Positions 11,913-24,900 of a stretch of DNA of 64,000 nucleotides are shown here, piece after piece; positions within the stretch are counted from its first letter, which is position 1, and the number at the start of each line of letters is the position of its first letter. Source of the DNA: Anaeramoeba flamelloides (Eukaryota; Metamonada; Anaeramoebidae). The stretch spans positions 10,066,501 to 10,130,500 of the forward strand of contig JANTQA010000012.1 of NCBI GenBank assembly GCA_027625915.1, given 5' to 3'. The notes under the pieces are model-generated. The model searched no databases. It saw only the letters and a list, made by a program, of their open reading frames with translations, and was not told the DNA's origin. A program made the translations under genes and the position numbers.

Positions 11913-12702
11913 CTTCTTTATGAAATTCGATTTTAAGAGTAAAATGAAATCTTGTCAAAATCATTAAAAAAATTTGTTTTATAGTTTGTAATTTAGCTTA
12001 TGAAATCCATATAACAACCCCATCTAAACAATTTGTTAATTTAACCTAATTATTTGAATTCAAAATTTTACATGTTTTGATTGTAAAACAAAAAAAATCA
12101 GCTATTAATTTGTTTAAAAATTAAGTTAATTCTTCAAAAAGAGAAAAAGTTATTTTAGGTTTTATGTTGGTAATACTTAATTTTAAAAAAAAAATATTTT
12201 AGATTGTTTTTAATGATTAATATTTCAATTCAAATCCCTAACAAATAAAGCTAATCATGGGATATAGTGTTCAAATAATTAAAATTTGATAGATGTTTAA
12301 AAATAAATTATCAATGAATTTTAGATATATTTAGTAAAAAAAATTTATTCTTTATTGCTTTTATGAGACATTTTCTTGTTTTCAAAAAATAAAAAAAATT
12401 TACAAAAAAATTAATTTTTGAAAAATTTTTTTTAAAAAATAGTTTAGCCTATATAAAAGAACCTTTATAACAATTAAAACAATTTGAAATAAAAATAATG
12501 ATTTTGAATTTTGAGGCTAAAATTAACTAATTCCCAAATATCCTCAAGAAAATTTTATCTTGAAAAAATCGAATTTCGTTTTAACTATTAAAGTTTTAAA
12601 TTCTTTTAAAAAGTTTACCGATAAACTTTTTTTTATCCAAAACAATTCTTTATTGAATTATAATAATATTTTTTGATAAATTTGATTAAATTATTTTTTA
12701 TT

Positions 12703-12881
12703 TAAGGGACTAGTCACTATTATTATTATTATTTGACCAATTTCTAAATTAAGAAACCTTATTTAGAAACTAGTTTAACATTGAAAATTCACAGTGTTTT
12801 ACAAATCTAAGTTATTGGTAAAAAATTTCTTTATCCGTTTTAAATTTAAGTAAAAAATTTAATAGAGATTAGTCCCTTAAC
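12703..12881. mobile_element. TTAA-flanked (piggyBac-like) MITE
   Basis: 179 bp bounded by TTAA at both ends. Left end TTAAGGGACTAGTCACTATT; right end, inverted, agagattagtcccttaa. A TTAA target duplication with GGGACTA termini is the pattern of piggyBac-type non-autonomous elements. A related larger element is at 20641-21407. Confidence 0.6.
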
Positions 12882-15069
12882 CAAAAGAATTATTTCAAAA
12901 AAAAAAAAAAAAGAAAATCAGATTTATATTATTTGCAAAAAGAAATATTTATTGTGGAAAATTAATGGAAAGCACAAGATTAATAAAATTTTAACTGAAG
13001 AAAATTAATTTTAATTTTGATTTTTGATTCGAAAATTAACTCCAATATGTAAAATAATTCCAATTATAATAATCCTGGTAACAAAGACTTATTATTGTAT
13101 AATAACGATTGGAATGATAATAAACAATATAAAAAATTTATATAATTAAGGAAATCAAATGAATTTAATATTTTTTTTTTTTCATAAATAATGGAAAAAA
13201 AAAATTGATCTCACTCAATCTATCTTTGATTCTGGTTTTATCCTGTCAAACATAATTTTTTAACATTTGACATATAAAAACAATTTGTAAGTATACGGTA
13301 TCATCAATTTAATATATGAAAATTAAAAATAACTTACCCAAGAACGACTGTCACTTTATTCTAAATATATTTTTTTTTGTCTTTTTCATTTTTCAGATTC
13401 CTCGTTTATGAAAGAAAATAGTCGATAGATTAAACCCCCTTTCACGCAAAAGCCCCATCTAAAAATAAAAAATTGACTTTTTTTAAGAATCAATACAGTA
13501 CGATTGTTTCGAAATAAGAGAAATAATAAACTTCGGATGAGATTTAAGATTCATAAAAGAAAAGCCTGAACAAACTATAAATTTCAAAAAAAAAAAATGT
13601 TAAAATAATTTTTTATCAAATTTCATTTGGGTGACTTGTTCAATTTTTCTCAATTTCTTTAGGAAATTAAAATAGTTGATAATAATATTTTTTTTTTAAT
13701 TGTTAATGTATTCATTTTAAGAAGAAATTACAAAGACTCACTTTTTTGTATGTTAATTAGGAGTAACAGACATTTTTTTTTTCAAATCAACTTTATATAA
13801 AAAAAAAAAATGAAAAGAAAATAAAAGAAAAAATGAAAAGAAAAATATCGAAGAAAAAAAAACAAAAAGATGAAAAAATTATTTTGATCGATAAATTGAA
13901 AAGTTATTTTGAGAAGAATAATGAATTAAAAATATCGGTTATATCCTATTTCTTTAATAAAACTGGGATTCTTTGATAGAAAAAGAGTTTACTTATCAAA
14001 AAAAATCAAACTTTTTTTATAAAAAGAAACAATTGAATCAATAATTTTAATAAGGACTTTTCACTTAACCAGTACCACTTTTCAGGTACACAAACTATCA
14101 AAAATAATGTAAGGTATAACAATACCAAATTAAGGCACATACATTTTCCTTCCAGTAAAAAATAATTTTTGTAAAAAAAAATTCTCCCAAAAATATATCT
14201 TAATTTTATATTTTTTGTACATTAAATTTAACTTAAAAATTTATGTTTCTTAGAAGTGGTATTGAAAGAAAAAAACTATTTTCTTTTTACTTCTCTGTCT
14301 CGCTTTTTTTTTTGTAAATTTCCCCATTTTAGATTTTCTTCGAAAATCAATAATATATTTCTTAGAATTAAGAGTTCATATGAAAACAATTAAACGAAAC
14401 AAATGACGATTTTTATAAACATAAAAATTTGAGGATTTGAGAAGAATCACTTAGATAATTCTGATTATTTACTGTTTAATAAATTTCAAACCAAATAATT
14501 TCATTTTTAATTCAAAAATTCATTTATTTGAAAATATTGTATTTGATTTAATAAAAATATTTCCAAATTAGAGAAAAAAAAATAATTAGATCTAAAAAAT
14601 CCATCATTAAACTATTTGTATTTTTTAATGTTAACGATTTTCAAAAAGTTAACAAAATTTTCAAAAAATACATAAAAAACTGAATTTAAAGTAAATCAAT
14701 TTTATAAAAATTTCTTGAGAACAAATCAATAAAATATAATTAAATGTTTGAAAAGAACATGGTATTTGAAATCAATCCCACTTTGAATTTATATTTGTAG
14801 CACAAAAAAATCTTAAAAAAAGGGGTCTTTTCATCACAAATTAAGGTAACACTTGTTTTAATAAACATGATTAATTTAATTATTATTATTATTTTTTTTT
14901 TTTCAATAAACTTAAAATATTGAAATTATTTATTTATTTATTGTGAGAAAGGAGTAATCAAAGAAAATTTACTAAATAAAAAAAAGAGAAGAAGAAAAAT
15001 AATTAAAACATTAAAGTAAAAAAATATTATATCATTTACATGACAAAATTAAAAATTATCCACTGTCTT

Positions 15070-15144
15070 TAGGTTTTCCAGGATTTGAAAGAATTTAGTA
15101 AAATCCTTGATTTTACTAAATTATTTCGAATCCTGGAAAACCTA
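15070..15144. repeat. Long palindrome (36-bp arms), TAGGTTTTCC family
   Basis: Arms 15070-15105 and 15109-15144 with a 3-base loop. The left arm starts taggttttccaggatttgaa; the right arm ends cgaatcctggaaaaccta; by eye 34 of 36 positions pair. The same family recurs at 38201-38278 and in the cluster at 60360-61110. Confidence 0.85.
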
Positions 15145-16484
15145 GACACTCCCACTGAAACAGGAGGAGTGAAAACCCGATAGAACGATTATTAATAATA
15201 AGATTACACAAACTGTGATTAATAAATTGGTATTTCATGACTCCGAAAAGTGGGGCACTATGTACCCGAATTTGTATATTTTTTTACTATTTTAGGAATT
15301 TTTTATTTTCTATTTTTTTATTTTCATTTTTTCTTTATTACCTTTATTCCTTAAGTTTTCTAACCATAAGTGCTTTGATGAAATATTCAAGACAAGAACA
15401 ATAAATTTCGTAATTTTGATTAACCAGATTAAAGAGTTTTTGGGTATTTTTTCTAAGGATAACATTTTTATATAAGTTTTTTTCTAAAATTTTTGCTATT
15501 TTTTTTTTCCATTTGATTCTGATAAATTTATATCTTTCACAATACCAAAATATTGAAATCATTTATTAAAAGAAGATAATGATATTTTTTTTTAATCTTA
15601 CTCTTTTAACAATAAAATATTAATAAAGAAATTTACATAAATTGAAAATGTACTAGTACAAAAATTTTGGGAAAGAGTTTAGAAAAACTCATTTACTTTT
15701 AAAATTATTTTAAGATAAATATTATAAATAGAAATATCTAAAAGCTTTTTAATTTCAAAGAACAATGATTTTAATTTTCAAAATGATGGTTTTTAAATTT
15801 AATATACTATATTACAAATGTTTTTTTTTTTTTTTAGTAATATGAATTATTTGCCTTAATGAGGAAAATAAAACGAAAAAAAATATACTAGATAAAAAGT
15901 AGAAAAAATATATTTAAATTTTGAAAATTTTCTTTATTGCTAATTAAACCATGAAAAGACCTTTATGATCTTCATTATAACATGTGTCGGATAAATCTAT
16001 TATTTTCGAATAATATTATTCTGGTGATAATTTGAGAAAAGTTATCCCAATGGTTTATGCCAGTTTTTCTGTTTTTGTTTTAACTTGAATTTTGTTTTTT
16101 ATTATTTGTTTTCAAAAAAAGTAAGGTCGAAATTATGATATCATCAAAAGAGACAAATGTAATGAAGGTAAAACATTTTATTATTTTTAAATACATGCTT
16201 GAAGAAATAGATTTTTTTTAAAATGGGTGTTTTTTTAAAAAAAAAAGTTTTTTTTGCATTTTTAAATGGGCTACATTTTTTGAGAGATAGTTTATTTTAT
16301 CTTTATCTTTATTTTTATTAAAATTAATATTAATATTAATATTATTATTATTATTATTTTAATGCAAAAAAAATGAGTGAGTAAAAACAAATATTTTCGA
16401 ATTCTTTCAAATTAAAACGCAATTTATGGGTTTGACCGAAAAGGTGTTTAGATAATAAGAGTGAAACAATAAAAAAAAAATACA

Positions 16485-19400
16485 TTAATTAAATCTTTTT
16501 GTTAATTGCTGGAATTTTGTGTAAAAAGAGGAATTAGGGTTTAGTTGATAATAATCTTGAACATCTTGAAGCTCTTCAGATATAAAATTAATATCGTTAT
16601 CTGCTGTTAAATCAAAATTACCAGTATAAAAATGGTTTATTAAAAGCTCCATTGTTTCCATAGATTTGCCAGAATAATCTTGAACTTGGTTTTCTGTCTT
16701 CTCAACATTTTGGAACATTTCTCGAAACAGCCCGCTTCTAGCTGATAATATAAATTTGTGCACTGGTATTTCTTCAAAGGATTTTCCTTCATCCTCGTCA
16801 TCGTTGTTTTCGAGATCGGGTATTAATAATTTAAAATCCATTGATTCTTCATTATTTAATAATTGTTTTAAATCTTGGGAAAGTTTATGCTTTGAGATAT
16901 TTTTTATTTCGAATAAGAGCAATAACTCTATGATTTTCTTTGGATTTGTTTTAATTTCATCTGAGTAAACCCAATTCATTAAGAACATAATTTCTTTATC
17001 TGTAATATTTTCTAAAATTTGGCATATTTCATTAAAACTTTTTTTTAACCTTGATTCTAATAGGCATTTATGTAACGGGATGTTTTTTATTTTACAATCA
17101 GAAACATATCCATTTTTATATAAATTGAAAAGATCTTCATTAATTGTATTTCTGGTACAATAGAACCAAACACCTGTAGAATATGTACATTGCAGCCCAG
17201 TGCATGGCTTAACAAATTTAGTCAATATTCTTGGATGTATGTTATCTTTTCTTTGCCAAATGCCAAATACCCAGACATCTCCACCTTCAGATAACGAAAC
17301 AGCGAATGAAGCCCCAGAATTAATCTGGACCATAAAAATATCATTTAATTGAATATAACCTGTAAACTGTGTTTGATTATTTCTTGTTGAAATACTCTCT
17401 TTATTGCCACTAGATAAAATTTTACCATCTGTTGTCAATACCATTGAAAATTTTTCACCAACAGAAATACTCTTAATAGAAAGATTTGTTAGTTCGGGTA
17501 TTACATGTGGTGTTTGGTTAGTTTTTTTTGCAATTCCTAGTTGATCTGTTATTTAATTATTATTATTAAAGTATAAAAAAAAACATTTATTTAATGAGTG
17601 AGAAACCAAAAAAAATAAACTAAAATTCAAAATTTTTTACAAAACTAAATTAAGTATAAATTTTTTCTAATTACCATGTTTATTAACTCGCTTCAAATTG
17701 GAAGTTACGGATTTTGTCACTTCAAAATTTCCTCTTTAACAGATAGCGCATTTGTAATTTATACATTTAATCCTTTAGAACAAACCCAATTAAATTCAAA
17801 ATTATTAGGAGTGTTAAAACAGTGATTATTTTTTTTGAAAGATACTCTAAAAAAATGATAAAAAATAACTAATTTTCTGGAATATTTATATTGGTTATTT
17901 CCTGAAAAAAAAATCTTTGTTAGATTATACTCTACTATTTATGCGTTTTATTGTTTTTTTCTCTTTCTTTGTTTTTTTTTTGAAAAATAAATGGTTGAGT
18001 TTTCGGATAAAAACTCTAAATATAAAAATAGAAGAGACAGATGGTAATAGAAGAAATATGATTTTTCTCTAGATCTAATTTAACCAGTTATTATTTTTTT
18101 AAAAAAAATGATATTTTAAAACTGTTGTTATTGGGTCGTGTTATTTCTTTTGAGAGTTTAAACGGGATGTGGAAATAAATTTTCAAAAAATATGGTATTC
18201 TTGGAAAAGTTAGTTTTTTTAGTTGGGGTAATTACTTTTAAAACTTTTGTTAAGAATTCTAAAAATTCGTCTTGCTTTTAAGGATCAAAAAAAAATGTTA
18301 AAAAAAACTTTATAGAATTTTTTCAAATTTTTTTTCCTTAATTTATTTTCCTTAAAGATCCTCATCTTTCTACTAAGAATAACTCACACAATTTGATTCA
18401 TTGTTTGGAAAATGAGAAACATATTTTCTCAAGTTCATTTGAATAACGATAGTTATAAAAATCAGAATAATATAATTTCATCCAATTTGGAAATAATTTT
18501 GATTTTTCTAAAATATTATTATTTTTCATTTATTATTTTTTTCATTTCATTTCATTTTTTTTTTTTTAATTATAAACTAGATTCCAAAATTTTGGACACA
18601 GTTTAAACAGTTGAAAGCACGCCATTACTGCACTTTAAATTCAATTTGGAAAGAATTTTGTTTTTTCAAAATATTTCTTTTTTCTTTTTTCAAAAATTTA
18701 GTTTGATCTTACTTTGCCCAACTTTTTGAAGCCAAAATAGAATAAAATTCATCACTTTAATCACAACCTATATTTTTTTATCTTCTCTCTACCCGTTCGT
18801 TCAAAAAAAGGGGAAAAGGGAAAAAAAGTATAACAAGGTTTTTCTGTGGAAATCATTAATAGAATCACAGAAACCTGAAAACAAAAAAATAAAATCGATT
18901 CAAAGAAGAAACAAATTAACTTCAAATAATAACCCATTATATTATTATGAACCGAATCTACAAATACAATTTAAATCTACTTGGTTTATCTTGAATCGTT
19001 CAAGTAGTTTTCGAGATTGCAAAAATAGTCAATTTTTTCACCAAATTTTTAATTTTTGATCAATCAAAGAAAAACTCATCGACCAAAAGATAGTATTAAA
19101 AAAACTGTCATTTTGTTGAATTCTTAATTTTGGCTTTATTTCTTTATTTTTTCTTTTGTTAATTGATTTTACTTTTCATTTTTAGGTTCCCAATTAAAAA
19201 ACTTGTTGAACTTTTGATCCCAAAAGGTTAATTAATCTCGGTAAAAACGTCAAATGAATTTGAAAATAATCCATTCAACAAAAAATGTTTTTTAACAAAA
19301 GGGGTGTATAGCGCTTTTAGAGACTCGCTACTGATTTAAAGTGGAAAAGGCTTTTGAACAAAAAAGAAAATGTAAAAGAAAAGACAAACTCTCTTCATTA

Positions 19401-20002
19401 TTCCCAAACCCTTCAATTTCTCCATTTGTTTTTTCAATAAACCCATGAAAAGAATAGCCAGTAAAAACACGCTCAACATTAGTTTGAACAAGTTGCAATT
19501 TAATATTGTTTTTATTAGAGGAATTGCACAAACACAGCCCACGGTTCTTGACTCCAGACGCATATAAATTACCATTTAATTCATTTAAAAATAATGAAGA
19601 TTCGTTTGTTACGTGTATCGAGGTAATTCCTTTATCAGTTAAGTCTTCCAATAAGAGTGGCTTTTCAGGATCGTTTAACTTCTGAAAGCCATAGTAATTT
19701 GTTCCTGATTCCATACTCCAAGCATAAACTTTCCCTTCACCAGTAAGTGCAAGACTGTGTTGCACAGCAGACACAATTTGAACAACGTCTTGTAATTTCA
19801 AATCATCGAAATAGAAATTTTCATTGAATCTATACACCACACCGCTTCCCAATAAAAAACATGAGGAGTTGCGTGAGTTAGAGCACATTAATGTTTGATC
19901 GTCCTCTGACAACTCAATCTTGTTAATGATTCTGAGTTTTCGGTGATCATGGTAGCCCAGAGAACCATACGTGTTGTCTCCAATTGTATATACTTCACCC
20001 AT
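16485..20002 (-). CDS. RCC1-repeat protein with two BTB domains, two exons
   Basis: Exons 20002-19390 and 17545-16485 on the minus strand; one 1844-bp intron (donor GTTTGT, acceptor AACAG, phase 1). Predicted 557 aa. The join restores GFGNNEENQLGIA, the GxNxxxQLG turn of an RCC1 blade, which supports the model strongly. Residues about 1-300 are RCC1-type repeats (for example VYTIGDNTYGSLGY, KVYAWSMES, HSLALTGEG, KFSMVLTTDGKILSSG). The C-terminal half carries two BTB/POZ-like modules: a degenerate one (NGYVSDCKIKNIPLHKCLL) and a clearer one (IPVHKFILSARSGLFREMF, then MELLINHFYTGNFDL). Such proteins act as adaptors, with BTB dimerising or binding cullin-3 and the RCC1 propeller binding a partner; the partner here is unknown. 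The start MGEVYTIGDN opens directly into the first blade. A short acidic linker separates the two BTB modules. Confidence 0.85.
17546..19389 (-). other. Intron of the RCC1-BTB gene, with repeats
   Basis: 1844 bp. It holds a copy of the roughly 430-bp family C MITE (about 18800-19230) and pieces of the Tc1-related repeat H (about 18430-18680, including a Tc1-type end at 18573-18604: ctagattccaaaattttgga). The small frame at 18412-18606 lies on these repeats and is not a gene. Confidence 0.75.
18800..19230. mobile_element. Family C MITE, copy 1
   Basis: Matches 48390-48804 and 43790-44222 along its length; shared landmarks are aagaagaaacaaattaactt and aaaatagtcaattttttc. The ends here are more eroded than in the other two copies. 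It lies in the RCC1-BTB intron. Confidence 0.65.
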
Positions 20003-21953
20003 TGATTAGATTGACGCTTGAGAAAAGCAGATTAAGAAAATTAAAAAAATGAAAGATGTTCAATTTGCAGAAGAGAAATAAAATAGTACGACAACTGAGA
20101 GAACTTTTTTTCATTTTGATTCTGAAAATTGTTTTCTCCAACAAAGGTCTTAAATAGACACAAAACTTTTGTTTTTTGGGTTTAATATTCTGTAAAAAAA
20201 TTGTCAAATCAGATGTGAATTGTAAAATGGTACAAAATAAGAAAAATTTCACAAAAGTTTTTTTTATTGTTGTTGGTCGATCAATGAAGATATATGCAAC
20301 TGAAATTTCTCAAACTTGATTAAAAAACATTATTCAAATCTTAAAGCCAATTCAACCTGAATGGAAAAGCATTGCAGAATAAAAAATTACTTCTGCTACT
20401 CTTGTATGAAAAAAAAAAATTGAAAATTCCAAGTTAGGCATGCATATTACTACAATTATCATTTCATCCTTGTTAATTGAGTTTATTCATAACACAATCA
20501 ACATTCCGGTTCTTAAAATTCTTGAGGGTGTTGCATTTAGTGTTTTTAATAATACGAGGATTTTTAAAAGCCTGGAGTATTGAAAAAAAGGTAGATTTTG
20601 GAGTTAAAATTTTTAAAATGGATGAGAAAATGAATTTTCCTTAAGGGATTAGCGTCTACCAAGGAGAAGCCTAGGAACAAAGTGTGTTGTTATTGGGCCT
20701 AACCACATTAATGGTACATTGTTCAAATGTCTCTAAAAAATCGATTATTCAAGTAGAAATATTGTTGATCTCATCAATTAAAAATGATCTTAGTATTAGT
20801 AAAAAACCCTACAATTTCAGAATAAAATCAGTATTTGGCCATAGATTTAAAGGTTGAATTGTCAATCTAAAGCCTCCAAAGTTGCAAAAGATATTTCTTA
20901 AATTTTTGGTGAAATGTATAAAAGTTTCCTAAAAAAAATGAATTGTTACTAAAAAAATCAAATAATTAGCCAATAAATTTTTTTGACAAATTATTTCTGA
21001 ATCATTGAAAATATCTTGATGTTCCAACTCACTTGATAAAAAGGAAACAAAATTAATAAGTCTTTGGGTTTTTTAATATTGATAATTATTGAATTAATCT
21101 TTGAAATTACAAATAAAAAAAAAAATTTAAAAATAGCTCCTATTGGAAGTTCTTAAGATAAATTATTAGATACTAGAATATTTCTTTGAGTTTCTTTTTT
21201 TTGGATTTTGAAAAGTAAAAAAAAAAATTTCCGAAATTCAAAATATGGTAATAGGAATCATTAGTATAAAAATAACAATTTGTTGTTCAATAATATTTTT
21301 ATTCTAGAATTTTTTGAGTCGTCTGAATCATCAGTACTAATAATATTTAGACCCAATTAAAACATACTTTAATTATAGATGAATCTAGGGTGAAGCTAAT
21401 CTCTTAAAGTACAAAATGTTGTTTTCGGATCTTGTTTGAATTGTGTAACAAACACAAAATTATGACTATATAGTAGTAACTACCTTCAATTCATATTGAA
21501 TCAAATTAAATAATCATTAATTAAAGGAAGAAATCTTTAAAACTTTGAAAGTACGACTCAATAAATAAATAAAAACATCTAATATTTCAAAGTGGTTAAT
21601 ATTTTAAAATAGGTGTTCAAAATCTAAAATTTCAAAAATCAACCAAAAATTCTAATCCATTAAATCTATGATCTGAAAGGAAATTTATCAAATTATTAGA
21701 AATGTTTTTATAGTCTCGTAAATTATTAAAAAATGATTCTTTAACGATTAAATGTATCATTGATAATCTGCCAAAGCAAAAAAAAAAAATAAAAAAAAAT
21801 AAAACAAAAAAGGATAAAATTGAAAAATTAATTGAAGATCATTTAATGGATTTTTAAAATTTTAAGAATTAATTCGAATTGAATTTGTCAAAAAAAAATT
21901 GTTTTTCATAAAAATAGAAAAATAAAAATATCAAAATAAAAAAGCTAATCTGG
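20003..21953. other. Intergenic region between two minus-strand genes
   Basis: It must hold the promoter of the RCC1-BTB gene and the 3' end of the RasGAP gene. A 767-bp TTAA-flanked element occupies 20641-21407. The frame at 19995-20252 on the minus strand has no domain and overlaps the presumed 5' leader. Confidence 0.4.
20641..21407. mobile_element. TTAA-flanked (piggyBac-like) non-autonomous element
   Basis: Left end TTAAGGGATTAGCGTCTACC; right end, inverted, gggtgaagctaatctcttaa. The two 20-bp ends match at 17 positions. 767 bp with no transposase frame. The first bases TTAAGGGA-TAG match the MITE at 12703-12881. Confidence 0.55.
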
Positions 21954-24900
21954 TTATATTATAGTAACCTTTTTTTTAAGTGGTTCACCGATATCTTCTA
22001 ATAAAGAATTAAATTCTTCTATTAATTCTTTGGAGTCTTCGACTTCATTTTCGAGGTATTTAAGGATTTTTTTGTGGTTGCGTGAAACAACGCGATGAAC
22101 TGCAGCATAAGAAGAATCCAAAACATTCTGTGGTATTTCAATAGGTTCCATTTCAGGAACTTTCTCAGGGAGTTGAGAAAGCTCTGCAAACCAATCATAG
22201 GCCTTTATTTTATTTTCGTCAATATACGTTTTCAAATTTTTCATGGACTCCTCTCTAAAGTTGGTTCCATTGGCAACATTTTGCAAAACTTTAGCGATTA
22301 AAACCAGATGCCTTCTGGCGTTATCGCTGGGGGTATCTGGGATCAATCCATAGGCCTCTGGTGTCGTTATTGCAGGTGAGAAAACTCTTAAGAAGATGAA
22401 TCCGCCTATTGAAGTGTTTACGGATTTCTCGAATTTCTTGCCGACTCTTTCGCTGATCTGGTTACAGAAATATCTAAAGGGGTAGGGGCAATCCTGTGTT
22501 GAGTTCATGATATTTGTCAAAATCTTCTGTGTGGATCCCAAGAGTAGCCATCTGTTAATTTCGACTTGGTCTTCGTCTTCGTCGGAATCGATTTTAGTGA
22601 CGTTTACTTCGAGTTCCTTCCCTTCCTCGTTGATGATTTCAAAGATTTCATACCCCAATGTACGATACAAGTAGGGTAAGCCTACCAAGAAGGAGTAATG
22701 TTTCATCATTTTGGAAACCAACGAATTGTTTCTAAAGAGCACCGTGGCCTTTGTGGTCTTATCTAGCTCGCTTTGAAGTTGGTTTCGGAATATTTCAAAG
22801 AATTTTTCTTCCTTTTCAAAGATCATGACAAAGGCCTTTGAGATTGTTTCGGAATCCGATGGGTCCAATTCGTTGGTAATGGCATCTAACAGATCTGAAT
22901 CTTCTTCAAGTATTAACTCAATGAGGCGTTCCATTTTTTCGATTTGGATCAATTGGTCCTTCGTGAACTCAGATCCCAATACCTTACCATACATGTATTC
23001 TTCAAAGTCGGGTGGTGGTGGCAGTTGTGGCCTTCTGTTCTTTCTCTTGTGTCTAACTAAAAAGATTATCAAGATGATAATCAATAAGCCACCGACACCA
23101 CCAAGAATCCCGCCGAGCATTACAACGAGGCTTTCTTTCTCATCTTCCTTCGGCGTTGGTGTTGCTTGTACATAATCGTATGTGATGGTTAATTCGCCAT
23201 TTGCAGTATGCTCGCCACTAACTGCTTCATAAATATCAACCATTAATTTACCTTCTAAATGCTCATCATCTTCTCGATCATGTATAATAAGGTTGCTAAT
23301 TTTTTTATTTAACTCTGAAACTGTTTCCGTAGCTGTGTATTCGGTTCTTTTTTCTTCTTCCTCCCCAAAAGTGAAATCCAAATATAAAGTTTTAATTTCC
23401 AATTTTACTTGTAAATCTGGTGTGGATATTGTTATTTCGATTTGATGTTCTGATGTTTCCTTGACAGCTTCAATTGTGGCATTTTCCTGTAAGCGTTCCT
23501 TTATGATTTCATCATCGTCTCCAGTGGTTACTGAATCCCAAACAAAGGTACTTGGATCATCTAAGCAATCAATAGTGATGTCTAAAGATAATGCTTTTGT
23601 AATTACACCATGCTTTGCAATGTAATTCACAGTAATGTCCCCACAAAGATCGGTATCACCCATAAAATCGATTTCTGAATTGTTTATACCTGAGAAAATG
23701 ATGTCGTCTGTACTTAAAAAACTACTTTCGTCATGTTTATAGACTCTTAATTGTGCGTCGCTAGTGTTACTCTTCATATCGTCAATAACTATTTCGCCCA
23801 AGATGATTTCCCAGTCATTATCCGTTGTGATATCTTCAAATTGAAAGCTTTCTACATGCTTAGTATCTTCATTAAAATGGAAGGAATCGCTGCTACTTTG
23901 GTTTATTTGATTTGTCATTGTTAAAGAAATTTGTGCAACATTAGATTCCTTTGGGAAATCAGTTATTACTTTAATACTAAATTGGTCTTGGTTAGTTTCT
24001 TCATTGTTGCTATTTGCAGTTGATTGGTAATAAAATTTCCTACTATAATCTGGACGGGTGCCAGATATTGCATAATCCGTGTCCACTGTTACTTCTGTTT
24101 CACACCCAGCATCAGCAAAAAGAGTTCCCTTAAGCTTATCATAGGATGTGATTTGTACATTGGCATAGTTATCACCTGGGCTTTCGTATACGACATCAAT
24201 CACTTCAATTTCAGAACATTCAATTGACGACATTGGTAAGTCGTGTGAAAGTGACTCAATCTCTGGATCTAAAATGGTAATATCAATTTCAATTTGAGCG
24301 ACTTGATCTGCGCTCCTAAATACTGTCCCATATTGTTTGTCATTAAATCGCCAATAATAGTCAATATCAAAAGTCTTGGTTGCTTCAAGTGGTTGTGATT
24401 CTAAATAAAATTCAAAATTATCATTTGTTATCTCCCATGGGAAATCGGTAATTGCTGTGTCTCCATCACTTGTGGCAAAGAATTGAACGCCGTCTGGTGG
24501 CGAAGAGGTAATAATTAATGTCTGTGTGTCAGTGTCTGGGCTGTATGTAGTTGGTGGCTGGATGACAGTAATTGTTTCTCTTGATCGATCATAGACACTT
24601 TCGGAATAGCTTTGTTCTGTTTGATCATACCAGGTCGGGAGGAAATACTTCTCGCCTTCATTATAATTATCTTCAATTTCATCGTTACTCAAATACTTGT
24701 TATAAAGTGTGAATGTATAAAAATCAAACATTATTCCTTCTAGTCCATGGTTTCCAATATTCAATTCACAAAATTGTTCTCCAATTTCGTAAAAGTCGTT
24801 TTTAAAATTATAGTGTTGATCCGGACTTCCTTTTTCTGTTAATTTTTGTTGTTTTTTTTTTTATTTTTATTGTTACAAATTTTTAAAATTAATTCAAAAG

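Larger units (their letters stand above)
10370..16484. other. 6.1-kb gene-free region
   Basis: No coding region is supported on either strand. It contains one copy of the 1.2-kb GTAAGTAC element (10705-11912), a TTAA-flanked MITE (12703-12881), a relic of the GGCAC MITE (about 14070-14200, like 52075-52200) and a long palindrome (15070-15144). The rest is AT-rich sequence with many A and T runs and an ATT microsatellite near 16320-16360. Confidence 0.5.

Noticed and set aside
22825-23175. 116-codon plus-strand frame
   Set aside because: Antisense to the TM and juxtamembrane part of the RasGAP gene; Ser/Gly-rich shadow.
24764-24764. TTG at 24764 as start of the RasGAP protein
   Set aside because: The reading frame continues upstream into a LamG-like domain across a 121-bp intron; no ATG there.
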